From positions 1,488,001 to 1,552,000 of the forward strand of contig NC_060024.1 in the NCBI RefSeq assembly GCF_021134715.1: a stretch of 64,000 nt of DNA, written 5' to 3'. Shown in pieces: positions 23,583 to 34,322 of the stretch. This stretch comes from Daphnia pulex. Lineage: Eukaryota; Arthropoda; Branchiopoda; Diplostraca; Daphniidae. The number at the start of each line of letters is the position of its first letter. Position 1 is the stretch's first letter. The notes beneath the pieces were generated by a model that did not search any database, had not been told where the DNA came from, and saw only the letters and a program-made list of their open reading frames with translations. A program made the position numbers and the translations under genes.

Positions 23583-25400
23583 CTAGATATTGAAACCCTC
23601 CTTGAAGAATTTCTTGATACCCAAGTCTGAAATCTGCAGCCTCTTTGACGTTTTCCTTGAATTTTTACAGCATGAATCAGTGTAAGAGGTCAGAAGCCTC
23701 ATGTGTTCTTCATCCACCCACTTATTTTTACGTGAAAATTGACTGGGTAGTAAATGCAAAGCATTCATAAGAGATGAAGAAATGAGGTAACAGTTGGCTG
23801 CACCTCTACACCAACAGCAGATTGAATTATACTGAAAAACCTCTGTATCGAGAAATTCAAATGTGAGCAATATGAACCCCGAATTCTTCGTTCGGAATAA
23901 AAACAAACTAGCCTCCCCACAATCTTGGTTGAATTTTCCAGTGAGGATGTACTTAAATTTGGCTTTGTTTTATACTTCTTCATTTAGACCAACTGTGCTT
24001 AAAAAGCTCATTCTCATAAATTGTAACGTGGTTGGTGCAACAAATGGACTCCCTTTTTTCTCTCTGTAACACAACTCAGTTTCTTGTAGTGCATTTAGCA
24101 GTTCTCCAAGTTTCTGTGAAAAAGATTTGTACTTTACTTTATAATATAGATATTTGAAACACGAACTTAAAAGCTACCTTTCTTTTATCTCCCCACTGCG
24201 AACTAAATATTGTATTTTTAAAACACCGTCCATCCATTATATGAAAGGATTTCTAAGGTAACCGTAACAACTCTTCAGTGTGTTCCGCCCCAATTAATGT
24301 GAAAACGAAGTCAATAAAGTTAAATGAGTATTATTTTGCTTTAAAACTCATACCTATGAAGTCAATCATTGTGCTAACTTGCATTGCGCGATAGTATTTA
24401 AAGCCGATCGTTTCTCTATTTGACAACACTTATTTCAAATTTATCTTTAGCTGCTATTTTTATATATTTGTTAGTTTTTATACTTGTACTGCTAATCGAA
24501 AATTTATTTTTTGGAATGATATTGGATAAAGGTGAGCGTTCTTCCATTTTGGCATAATACGCTTATAAGAAGATTCTCCGTTCATTTTCATGTCCGTCTT
24601 ATATAGCATTTCGAAATGTGAAAACTTGACAGGCGAGCCTTTAAACTGATGAAGTGGTTAGTTACTGTATCCTTAAAGCAGCTGCTGATTTAGCTCTATC
24701 ACGTGTAATTGTTTTTTTTGTGAAATATGTAGTTCCGCATGCATTTCAATAAGTGAGGCACATCTACGAAATCTCTATCCTTTTCCCTTCTTCAAGTAAA
24801 TGTTCAAACCTTGATTCATGTTTGCTGTTTTCTTTTTCACCAAAAGTTCGTTCATTAGTAGGAGCGCATTCTATGTCAGGCCAGTTTTCTAAGTCAGCCT
24901 CGTCGTTCAATGATTTCAGTAGTATCAAGATAAACTGACTCACTGTTTTGATTGACCAAACATTTAGTAGGTAGACTGTTATTATTTCCATTTGCTGGAA
25001 GGGTAAATTTATGCTCAATATCATCACTCTTTCCTTTTAACAGAGTAATTCTTTTATTCAATTGGGCACCATCATACACGACTGATTTGACAATGAGAGT
25101 GTGTGATCGTAAAGCAACAATGGCCTTACACACCAATTCATGCAGAGAGTTTCCTGGGGCAGCAACCTTTTGCTGCATAAACGGCAAAAGGTTGAATCCA
25201 AATGGAAAGATAAGGTCGAAACACGAATAACGACGTGTGGTCTGCTAGCTGATCAGCATTTTTAGTTATTACAATTTCATCACCAATGTCGACGTGACCA
25301 TCAAATTGGAGCTTTTGGGAATTAAACATCAAATCTCCCTTAATTGCCATCTCATCCCAGATAAGCGACCTACATGTCATGGCCTTTGGTACAGCCATGG
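23583..25400 (-). pseudogene. P-superfamily (THAP9-like) transposase remnant, copy 1
   Basis: Reading minus from 25398: WDEMAIKGDLMFNSQKLQFD, GHVDIGDEIVITKNADQLAD, HTSLFVFRPYLSIWIQPFAV, then in a shifted frame APGNSLHELVCKAIVALRS and VVYDGAQLNKRITLLKG. This order (DEMxIK, Gxxxhxx, LAxHxLVFxxR, WxQPhAhh, then a CDG/YDG..N block) is the catalytic-core order of P-element and THAP9 transposases. Nearer 23983-23583 a C-terminal piece has ILTGKFNQD-like sequence. The frameshift before VAAPGNS is an extra G shared with copy 2, so both copies were dead before the repeat multiplied. No THAP zinc finger was found. Confidence 0.65.
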
Positions 25401-25437
25401 TTCATGGTTTTGGAACATGACGTCAACCGTCATGTTG

Positions 25438-25662
25438 CTAAAACAGTTTAAGCTGTAACCATCTCCAAGATATCATTCCTTTCTTATCTTTTCCCTGAAC
25501 CATTCCGGGAGGCGCGGTAAAACGAAACTTTCGGTTAAAATTAAAAATATTTATGCTTCCATTGCTTAGTGACCATTTTATAATGAACATGGAAATTAGG
25601 ATTATTGCGCAACAATAATCCAATATTTGCCGTCGTTTGCATTTTCGTCGATTTTTTTCCAT
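25438..25662 (-). CDS. Basic ORF beside P-like remnant (copy 1)
   Basis: 74 codons, starting MEKNRRKCKRRQ followed by a hydrophobic stretch (YCCAIILISMFII). It is maintained open in copy 2 (62161-62385) with only a few changes. It could be the N-terminal exon of the P-like gene or an unrelated type II membrane-like peptide. Weakly supported. Confidence 0.25.
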   Translation of the reverse strand: MEKNRRKCKRRQILDYCCAIILISMFIIKWSLSNGSINIFNFNRKFRFTAPPGMVQGKDKKGMISWRWLQLKLF

Positions 25663-26135
25663 TTCTGCATTTTTTTAATTGGTTGTGTTAATAAATGCTC
25701 TATTTATACCATTCAGATATTTTTGAAGTTAATTTTATGATTGCTGGGATTAGCTAAGTGATGGATCCATTCATATTTTGTTTTTGTTTTTTGTTATTTT
25801 AGGTATCAAACAATTGGTTTTTATTGAGGTTTTCCACTTTGAGTGCACTTTTTTATCCACCGTATGTTGAAGAATGTTCCAAATTTCACAATGAGGTGCT
25901 ACGAGTTACATGGTTTATTAGAGCCTTTTGTTATTCAAAATGGGCAAAAGCTTTGGGATAACAAGTTGCTAAAGAAAATGGAGTCGATGTAACCCGAACT
26001 CGTTTTTTCAACAAATGGGGTGGATGACATGTCTTTGTTTCCATTTTCGTGGTCCCTTTATTCTTCTGTTTGACTTTTCCTCAATAAATGACCTGTTACC
26101 CATGAATTATTGTTACAAGTTGTGCGCTTTAAGTT

Positions 26136-26889
26136 TGGATGGATGTCGAATATAATTCATTGTTTATGCGAATGTAGATGAATATGCAGGGTGTAAATGA
26201 ATTGTATACACCTAATTGATTGGATGAACACTGGAGTTTTATTTCAAAATTGTATTGCTATAGTTTGTATTGCTTGTAGTTTTCTCCATTATTCAAAATT
26301 ATATTTGAACAGGGCGAAATTTTCCGTGAAGACCTTGACAACTTTTTTCAAAAACATCCAGATCAATCATTGCCTTTTACTGTATTGATAAATTTCAATT
26401 TAAAAATAAAGATTTCACATGAAGAGAAATTCGTTTTTTGGAAACGTTGCTTTAGTTTTGAAAGGAAAAAATTTGTTTTCCCTGCGAATGATCTTGATCA
26501 TCACTAGGACTTCATCAAAAATGCGATGCAAAAAATTTCCATTTGTATTTACAACCCATATATGCCCAGAGCTCCCGGGAAGAATTTTTCCGTGCGGAAA
26601 CGCGATTTAAATATTTCAAATCAATGCAAAAAGCGTTCGAAATGCACTCCTAAAAGCGGATTTCTAATTAGTAAAAAACGCTGTTGTTTCCGTTTTCAAA
26701 CTGTATTAAAACTGTAAATCGGACCAATTAAACCCCGTTTTCTTATTCTCATAAAATCAAATAAATATCCAGTTTAAAAAAAATGCTTAATATATCTATC
26801 CAACAAAAAGTTCAAAAATTCGAGAAGCATTTTATTTATGATAACATTTATATTTTCCATTCAAGTGACAAAATACATGTCATTATAAA
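26136..26889. other. Non-coding stretch
   Basis: Overlapping small ORFs only; nothing recognised. Confidence 0.4.
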
Positions 26890-28595
26890 TAACGGTATGT
26901 AAGAAAATAGTAAATCGTAAAGGAAATGAAATAAAAAAGCACAAAGATACATCGTTCCGCTATTGACCCATGTAAGATCCTCGTCCGTATTCGGCTACCG
27001 GGAGTGATGTTGATACATTTACCGCCACAGCATAATCCAGGGGTGCGTTGGCACTCGTCATTCGTCAATATCTGAAAAACAGAACAATCAAATTGATATC
27101 AATAAAGCTCATTATTCATTTGAATATCAAACTCATCAACATACCCATGTAAATTTGCATGGTGATCTCGAAACCTTCCTCGCAATCGTAGGTGAAAATA
27201 CCGTTTTTTTATACGTTCCGTTGCCACAAACTCCCCTCTTGATGTTTACGATTGAATTATTTAGTATTTACCATTGCATTTGATCGTTGAGGGCATCGCC
27301 TTGGCTACAGTGGCAGTTTAAACTGCTGATGCTGTTCTTGCAATAGCCGTGATCGCACATGTCGTCCGGAGAAAGTCGTGCTCTCCGTTCCCTCATTGGT
27401 GCCCTTGTGGTTGACGTAGCCTTGGCCCTTGGGGCAGAGTTCCTCGAAGGTCGGCGATCCCGGCTTGGGTCCCGAGTCGCAGGTGTGGCTCCAGGCTTTG
27501 CTTATGCTGCAGCAGAAAGCGCTCCTAAGATAGTGTCCAGTTTCTTGGTGCAGATACCGTGGTGATAGTTAAGGTAGCAGAGCTCTTGGCGCTGGTCGAT
27601 GCAGCGTGTGGCCGTCTCGTAGAGCGTCAGTACTGGATGGCAGGTACATTTAAAGGATCCATCCGTGTTGACGCAGAGGCCGCCGCCTTTGCAGATGCCC
27701 GGGTTCAAGTCGCACTCATTGATGTCCGTGCACGTCTTGCCGTCCACTGGCGTAGCTGATGGGGCAGACGAACTCGATCGTGTAGCACATCTCGCACGGA
27801 ATGCCCCAGGCCAGGCCAAACATGCAACACACAGATTTCAACGTCAAACGGGGCGGGTTGTTCTCGCAGCAAGCAATTTTCTTACACTCGGCGATATCTA
27901 ATAATCTTGCGTCAATCTTTGGAAAAAAATACATTGTTGATAGAAAATTGTACCAGTGCAAGTCTTTCCCTCTGACGACAATTTGTATCCGGAATCGCAG
28001 AATCATTTGAACAATCCGTTCATGTTGATCCATTTGCTGCTGTCACACATTCCAGTCTGTCCGCATTCTTCCATGTTGACGCAAAACGGTCCGACGGACG
28101 AGCTGGACAATCCTTCCTCATAAACGCACTCGAAAGAGCCGGAGATATTCTCACAACGGCCGGAAAATAAACCCAGAGAATTTCGGTGCATTCATCAAAA
28201 TCTAAATAATTCATTAAACAAAATAAATTGAAAATCCTTAATTACTTAGCCTATTATCTCAAATCATATTATAGCCAACGCACGAGTATCCAGATGGTGA
28301 AAGGGCGTATCTTTATTGACATTGGCACTTGAAGGAAACGTCCATGTAATGCAAATTCCGTGGGTGCACATTCCCGTCTCTACGCACTCGTCGTGATCTG
28401 AATCAAAATCGATTAATCATCTTGAATTCGATTCAAAACATGATTGCGTTGATAAAAATACCTAAACATTGTTTCCCATCAGAGGTCAGGTCAAAACATG
28501 GCGGACAGGAGCAGGTGTAACTGTCAATGACAAGGGTGTACTGGCCACCTTGACAGCATCCTTCAAATTGCACTCGTCAATGTCTGTTGAAAGAT
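26890..28595 (-). pseudogene. Fibrillin-like gene fragment (EGF and TB domains)
   Basis: Minus-strand exons, separated by ordinary introns, encode calcium-binding EGF and 8-Cys TB domains in fibrillin/LTBP style. In gene order: DIDECNLKD (28585), DHDECVETGMCTHGIC (28400), DFDECTEI with GRCENISGSFEC (28190), a TB domain with [15 protein letters not shown] (27815), [20 protein letters not shown] (27720), a second TB domain starting [16 protein letters not shown] (27590), a degraded EGF with YDCEEGFEI (27190) and DECQRTPGLCCGGKC (27060). Breaks include a TAA in the 28.3-kb EGF, frameshifts in the second TB and other exons, and a Cys-to-Tyr change near 27220. Retained introns indicate a duplicated (not processed) pseudogene. 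The 27.3-28.2 kb part is clearly more GC-rich than its surroundings. Confidence 0.75.
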
Positions 28596-28631
28596 AATTG
28601 GGTTAATTATAAAGAAGACAACCAATTTATT

Positions 28632-28865
28632 TTGATGGAATCACCTTTGACTTCATCACTGTTGTACGGTGAAATCTTTGCAACGGCTGATTCTGCTTTA
28701 ATGTCAAAGTTATTATCAACTCAGCTGACGGGGGTTGGCTGAACACTCCCACATATAGCAGCAACCAATTGAGGTATTAGCTGTTGCTCAACTTGAAGCT
28801 GCTGTTTCTGCTGGAGGATCTTCTGAACACACTGTTGAAACTGAACAGTGTCTTCTTCTCATTTA
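28632..28865 (-). pseudogene. Gln-rich gag-like N-terminal fragment
   Basis: The minus strand reads EEDTVQFQQCVQKILQQKQQ, LQVEQQLIPQLVAAICGS, then after a stop VDNNFDIKAESAVAKISPYN. Gln-rich coiled segments followed by a short conserved block are seen in Gag N-termini of invertebrate LTR retroelements. The assignment is tentative; the stop shows it is dead. Confidence 0.3.
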
Positions 28866-29687
28866 ATATAGTTGACAATAAGTTATCGTAAGAGATAAAC
28901 ATGAAGCCAGCTTAATTCCAACAGCTCAACCAAACAGGGGCTTCCGATATATCCAGATCCTCCAGTGAAAAACATTTACTTAAATGTAGGAACTTGATTA
29001 GAGCTGGTAACCAAGAAATTCACGGAATAGGCTACCAATAATAAGAAAAAGAATTATACAAAAATACTTGTTCTCACAAAAAACTATTCTTACCTTTTCA
29101 AATTATGGGAAAAACAGTCATCTACACCATTTTGCTTAACAAAAACAGATAGTCTACTTCACACACACAGCATCAAACTAAATGACAACCAAAACATTTA
29201 TAAACAACTTAAATAGAAAACTAACGAAGAAACCTAATTTAAGAATTCTGATAGCTACCAATTGGAACTCAATCTGTTAAACTGTCAAATTCTACAGAGC
29301 AGACGACTTTAGATAATTGCCAACACTAAGCACGGTGATTGGGACTAATCACTAATCAGTAGTGCCGCACTATTCAAAAAATATAAAAATAATAAATCTG
29401 TTATTTTAATTAGACAGATCGCAGATATATTCTTCAAAATAAATAAGAAGTTATAAAGGTTAGATCAGGTTTGAACATTGTTATCATTGCGGATTACGAG
29501 GCGATGAGGCAAAAATAAAAACAAAAGTTCTTCTAAAAAGCCCTGTTTCTTTTTTTTTAATTAATGCTATTTAGCTTATTGTACTTAAGTATTGCTTTGT
29601 TCAGGTACCATTCATTTCCAATCGCCGTTTTCTTCCTTTTATTTTTATTTTACTGTGACTTATTACCTTAGGGTCTATGGCTGACTG
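28866..29687. other. Non-coding stretch
   Basis: No gene, RNA or repeat recognised. Confidence 0.4.
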
Positions 29688-29752
29688 GCTCAAAGTTAAG
29701 GCAGCGGTTTACGATGTTAATGAACTAGTGTACGACTAGTGTTCGACTCCAG
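29688..29752 (+). repeat. tRNA-derived (SINE-like) sequence
   Basis: Contains an ATGGCTGACTGG...TTAAGGC segment, like the A-box region of class II tRNAs (Ser/Leu type), and GTGTTCGACTCC, a near match to the Pol III B box, about 45 bp downstream. A run of A follows. The acceptor stem does not pair, so it is not a working tRNA gene; a tRNA-derived SINE fragment is the likeliest reading. Confidence 0.4.
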
Positions 29753-31140
29753 AAAAAAACAAGCTGATATAACATAAGTTTAAACAGGTAGAATTAAGCG
29801 AAATATCTTGACGCATCATAGTTTTTTTTCAATAATTAAAAATCCAAAACATCATGTGTTAAAAATTAACGTAATACGAAAAATAAAACAAAGATTTACT
29901 GCTTGTAAAAATTCGAATGGAATTCATTTATATCAAAATAAAAAACGGCAAATGTAAGTTTGTTAAAAATTTAAAAATAGATCCGATTATTTCGTGACCA
30001 AAAAATAGAAAGTTGAGAATTCTGCTGAAAAAGCAAAAACAACAGAAAAACTCTAATAAAACTCTTTAAAGACGCGTTTACTTTAGGTGCAGACGAACGG
30101 AATGGTCCTGCGACGCTAAAATTCTTCTCGGGAGGTAACCTGGCGACGCAAGTTTTGGGAAACAATTCAAAATGCATTTTTGCATTTACATATGAGAAGG
30201 AAAAAGGATGCGAACTTTTAAATGAGAAAAATATAATTGGTTAAAGCAGTTTTTCGACGACTGATTTCACTTAACTTTCACTTAACTTTCACTTAACTGT
30301 AACTTAACTTAATGTTAGAAGTGATAAATACACGTACTTTAATAATCCAGTTAAGTATAGTTTACAGTGAAGTAACGTTTATTGTACTTTACTGTAATTT
30401 TTTAGTTTAGTATAGTTTATATACAGTATTTTCAAACACAAAGTAAAGTTGAGTAAATCTTACAAAGCTATGAAGTCTTGTGGATACAATTCTCGACAAC
30501 AGATTTAAACTTCTAGGGTAATATGGTTTAAATCTCGATTCATTAGTTTTTGGTTAATCTTTAAAACTTAAATGAGATTGAGCTAAATAGAAATTAGACT
30601 TGACAGCGTCCTTCTAGGTGAATATTTTCTGCTAGTAGTATTGCTAAAGTAATTAGTTAAAGTTAAGTAGAAATGTACGATAAAGTAGAAGAAAAAAGAT
30701 TAAAAACTGAATTAAAATCTACATGTTTCGCAAATACCCTTAAACTCAAACAAGATTCACATGATTCTAATGAGGAAAAGGAACAGTATAAGGTATAACA
30801 GATATTGGGTACACAATTACAAACTTAAAATATTTTATTCGCTCTCAGGAGGATAGTGTTAAATACAAAACTATGTATGAGGAGTCTGTAACCAACAGGG
30901 TATGTTTGAATAAACTATTAAATTGTTAAACAAAGCATTAAATATATATTTTTATGTACAGGGACAACAAGTTGATAGAATAACAGAAGCAAATAAAGAA
31001 TAAAAAATAAATTTCTGCAGGAATAGAGAAAAATATTTGTATTCATCAATTTCAAATACATTCTTCTCAAGAAACATCACTTCACATGCTAATACAGTGC
31101 CGGTCCACTTATGTGACCACTTGGTGCAGCGGTGGTATAA
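29753..31140. other. Non-coding stretch with a short tandem repeat
   Basis: No supported gene. At about 30268-30310 an 11-bp unit (ACTTAACTTTC) repeats about four times with decay, followed by TTTAGTATAGTTTA-type repetition to 30440. Confidence 0.45.
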
Positions 31141-31145
31141 TTGGA

Positions 31146-31377
31146 TGTTGAGATTAGAAACTATGGTGCAATACCTTTTAGTTTAGTTTAACACTTTGGT
31201 GCTAAGAAAGAATGAACTGCATTCTTTGTTGAGACAAGAGAGAGTGAAAAGCAAGATGACACAAGTCTCGCTTACTCAAGAAAAAGATAGAGAACGAACG
31301 TTGACGTATCACACAATACGTTGAAGCAACGTCGAAAGAAAACATTCTCAGAAGTAGAGAGAAGGTTAAAAACAACA
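31146..31377 (-). repeat. Copia LTR, left copy
   Basis: 232 bp, TGTTGAG...CAACA, preceded by target duplication TTGGA. For the minus-oriented element this is the 3' LTR. Confidence 0.9.
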
Positions 31378-32419
31378 CAACCCCTTAAACTGAACGGAGC
31401 GTGAGAAACGATAATTTATTGTTTTATTTAGAGTAAATCTAATTTTTACTTTAGATTTCTTGGTTTCTTTCTTAATTTCAAAAAGTGGTGATGATTAATC
31501 CAGGAATGTTTTTGTTGTCGGAAATATCCAATTGTTGTCAGTTCACAGATGAGATCTCATTCAAAGGAATCTATCCAGTTTCTGAACTTGGTTTGGGTTT
31601 GTTATGCTGAGATTCACCTTGTTCGCGTTTACGCTTGTGACAATTGGCAAGAACATAATTATTAAATCCACAGAAAGGACATAGGCTAAGTCTTGCGAAT
31701 GTTAGTTGTGAGGACGTCGACGTTGTGCTGCAATAAACAGCCATTTCACGTCCTGATTGCTATTGAGATTCGCGATGAGCAAACATGGATTCAGCAAGTA
31801 AAAGTTTGGCTATTATTTTCTCTCTTGTTTGCATATATCACGGGGAGTCATAAGAACTTTTTTGATAAGTTGATCTTGGTCAAGCATTGTACCCATGTCA
31901 CGCAGTTTATGAACTTAGCTTTCTGTTTTTGAAACATGCGCCATGACATAATTTCCTGCTTCGTTCTCGTAGCGGAAGAAGCGATCTGGTGTGCTCTACT
32001 CATATTGTTGAGTTAAACGTGTCCTCATAATAAAAGAGGATGTACAATCCAAAAGGTTCTTCAGACTCCTTTTTGGGATAGAAGAAAAATTTTTCATTTT
32101 TGAAGTGAATGACTTTAACAGAGATGCTAGATAGATTAAGCAACTGTTTCAGTTGTACTGAAAATAAAATCTTTTGCTTGTAAATCGAGATCATGCCAGG
32201 CAAGAATGATTGCTCTTCTGTTGATCTTCCCTCAACATTAAGTGTAAGGGCATTGTTGTCATCCAGAATTTGTACTGGGCATTCAATGGTTCCATTGAGT
32301 ATTCCGTCCAACTTACTGGACATTCAATGGTGCCATTGAGTTTTCCGTCCAACTTGTGAACTCGTACAGATTATAAATACGACAGTGGTAAATAAACGTT
32401 AATCTCTGGGCCCATAACC

Positions 32420-32651
32420 TGATGAGATTAGCAACTATGGTGCAATACCTTTTAGTTTAGTTGAACACTTTGGTGCTAAGAAAGAATGAACTGCATTCTT
32501 TGTTGAGACAGGAGAGAGTGAAAAGCAAGACGACACAAGTCTCGCTTACTCAAGAAAAAAATAGAGAACGAACGTTGACGTATCACACAATACGTTGAAG
32601 CAACGTCGAAAGAAAACATTCTCAGAAGTAGAGAGAAGGTTAAAAACAACA
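32420..32651 (-). repeat. Copia LTR, right copy
   Basis: 232 bp, followed by target duplication TTGGA at 32652-32656. For the minus-oriented element this is the 5' LTR. Confidence 0.9.
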
Positions 32652-32790
32652 TTGGATGGTCGCATAATCGGCCTAATAAATTAGTAGTAAGTAGATGGTG
32701 ATGACTGAATCTTATTAACACTTTGCTTAAAGAAAACAAATTGTTACGACTGACGAAATTCATCTTTGTTCGAAAAAGTCCAACCCTTTT

Positions 32791-33453
32791 TCAATAATGA
32801 AGGTCAATGACGATTGAAAAACAAAATACCTCAAAATGGATTAAAATAATCCAAGTCGAGGCATGTTTATCGACAGAAAAGTTTGAACTTGGGGAATCTC
32901 GCGCCAGAAAGTGGTGCAAGCAAAAGGGAGGTCCTATACCTGGATTGGCCGTATGGGCAGGCGGTCTGATAAGTGGACCAGCACTGTAGCAGCAATCAAT
33001 TGTTGAAACAAGTTCTGCTGATCTTGAATTTATTGTTGTCGGATGATTCGTTCCTGCGCCATTGTGGCGTCTTTGTTGTGTATTGAACATGAGCATAAAC
33101 GTTTTTTCTTTCCGTGTTCTTTCCTCAGCTGCTAGGAAGTTTTTGAATTCTTCCATTTTTCCTTTAACGACCATGAGTGCTTCTCCAACGTTTTCTTCCA
33201 TTTTGATTTGGAAGTCGACCTCAGGTTCGAATTGTGTTTGGGTCACTCCGGCTTGTTTTATATCTCTGACGACCCCTGACGTAAGTTTGGTGAACTTTTT
33301 ATACATATTTCTTAAATTAGAATCAGCTCCCACCACTAAGTTGTTGACTGTGAGGTCCATTGGCACGTTTTCGTATTGCTCGATATTATTAATCCAGCGC
33401 TTGACGTGTGCTTTGATGCCCCGTCGAAAGGCTTCGTTCGTTGGAGCACCCAT
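32791..33453 (-). pseudogene. BEL/Pao-like gag fragment
   Basis: Starts at ATG 33453 with MGAPTNEAFRRGIKAHVKRW, then a helical charged region (KKFTKLTSGVVRDIKQ, QIKMEENVGEALMVVKGKM) of about 130 residues. Around 33050 the frame loses its protein-like character; a second frame continues with Gln-rich sequence and the FPKFKL-like region expected further into Gag, so a frameshift is likely. The family call rests on composition and on other BEL/Pao pieces in the window. No LTR was identified upstream (33454-33840). Confidence 0.45.
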
Positions 33454-33844
33454 CTTGATTGTTTTGGGAAGAAAGATGGGTCAGATTAGTTAGTTTGTTT
33501 AATTTATGAATTGGCAAAGCCTGTGTTTGATTTTTTGTTTGCTTAAGTGGCTGCTTTCAAGTTTTTAGTGCAGCGCCTCTTGCGGTGTTGTTGGAGAGTG
33601 AAATGTTTTCTTTTTTTTTTATCAGTAGATGGCGTGACAAGCGGTGGGTCGGCTAAGTTTTGGCCACGACCCTCGCTCACCTTCTGTTGTTAAGCTATGG
33701 TTTTCTGCTTGCACTGAGAACAAAAGTTTTGAGAGTCGTTGTGGAATTCGGCTTGATTGCCTATCTCCTTTTGTAGGAAAGTTTTTTTTTTAAGTTGTAT
33801 TAAATTTATTTAGAGAGAAATTGATTTAGAGAAAAGAAAACTTT
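33454..33844. other. Non-coding stretch upstream of gag-like fragment
   Basis: Could be the leader of the retroelement fragment; no second LTR copy is present to confirm this. Confidence 0.35.
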
Positions 33845-33979
33845 TTTTGTCGTCGTCCTTGATGTCATAGCCAAATGTGTAGAAGCAGGGTTCTTGTTAT
33901 TCGATGAACAAATTCAAGAAAGTATTATCATTGATGATCCACAATTTGTAAAAAGCAAAGCAATGCAAATGCCTTTAAG
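33845..33979 (+). pseudogene. Orphan exon fragment
   Basis: An open segment (VLDVIAKCVEAGFLLFDEQI, then SIIIDDPQFVKSKAMQMPL) ends at a strong GTAAGT donor, and a TTTAG acceptor follows at about 34042. The next exon reads LTYFGVM then stop. The composition is clearly protein-like, but no family is recognised and no start is visible. Confidence 0.35.
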
Positions 33980-34322
33980 TAAGTTTCATTATATGTTTAT
34001 TAATTATGAAAGACATACGTATTTGACTTCTTCGTGTTTAGGCCTCACGTACTTTGGGGTCATGTAATACTACACAGGAGCTAAAGCTTCATAGTTTGGA
34101 AATGGTTAAGAAAACGTCAATGGAAAATGTGAACGAAAGAAGCAGATATTCACTTTTCAGAATTTTTTATTAAAAGAAATGCACATGTTGTATTTTTAAC
34201 TTGATTAACAATATTCTTTGTAAAACCATCGAGATCTGGATAACATCACTTTAAGAACGACTTAGTTCAACACGGTTAAAAAATTAAGGATAATTGTAAA
34301 CTTCTCCAAAAAGCTAACACAC

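Larger units (their letters stand above)
21632..26135. repeat. Long repeat B, copy 1 (4.5 kb)
   Basis: Matches 58420-62866 in the same orientation, with high identity and several small indels. Homology starts at TACAGTTCCA and ends at GTTGTGCGCT. The minus strand carries decayed P-superfamily transposase exons (23583-25400) and a basic 74-codon ORF (25662-25438). I could not find TIRs at the ends, and flanks give no 8-bp duplication. Sequence between 21632 and 23580 has no clear gene, apart from a Cys-rich minus-strand stretch near 22870-23060. Confidence 0.85.
31146..32651 (-). mobile_element. Internally deleted Copia LTR retrotransposon
   Basis: Two 232-bp LTRs (31146-31377 and 32420-32651) differ at only a few positions. 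The left starts TGTTGAG, the right starts TGATGAG, and both end CAACA. The 5-bp target duplication TTGGA flanks the element (31141-31145 and 32652-32656). Orientation is minus: the primer-binding site GGTTATGGGCCCAG (the internal initiator-Met tRNA type used by Copia elements) lies just inside the right LTR, and a purine tract AAGGGG lies by the left LTR. The 1.04-kb interior keeps only gag-like and protease-region scraps. One is a zinc-knuckle-like CPFCGFNNYVLANC in which the expected His is Tyr. Near-identical LTRs suggest recent insertion of an already deleted, non-autonomous copy. Confidence 0.9.

Noticed and set aside
27359..27901. GC-rich plus-strand ORFs (Ala/Arg-rich)
   Set aside because: They are antisense to the EGF/TB exons on the minus strand.
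33062..33493. 143-codon plus-strand ORF
   Set aside because: Antisense to the gag-like ORF, which has the more plausible composition and an ATG start.
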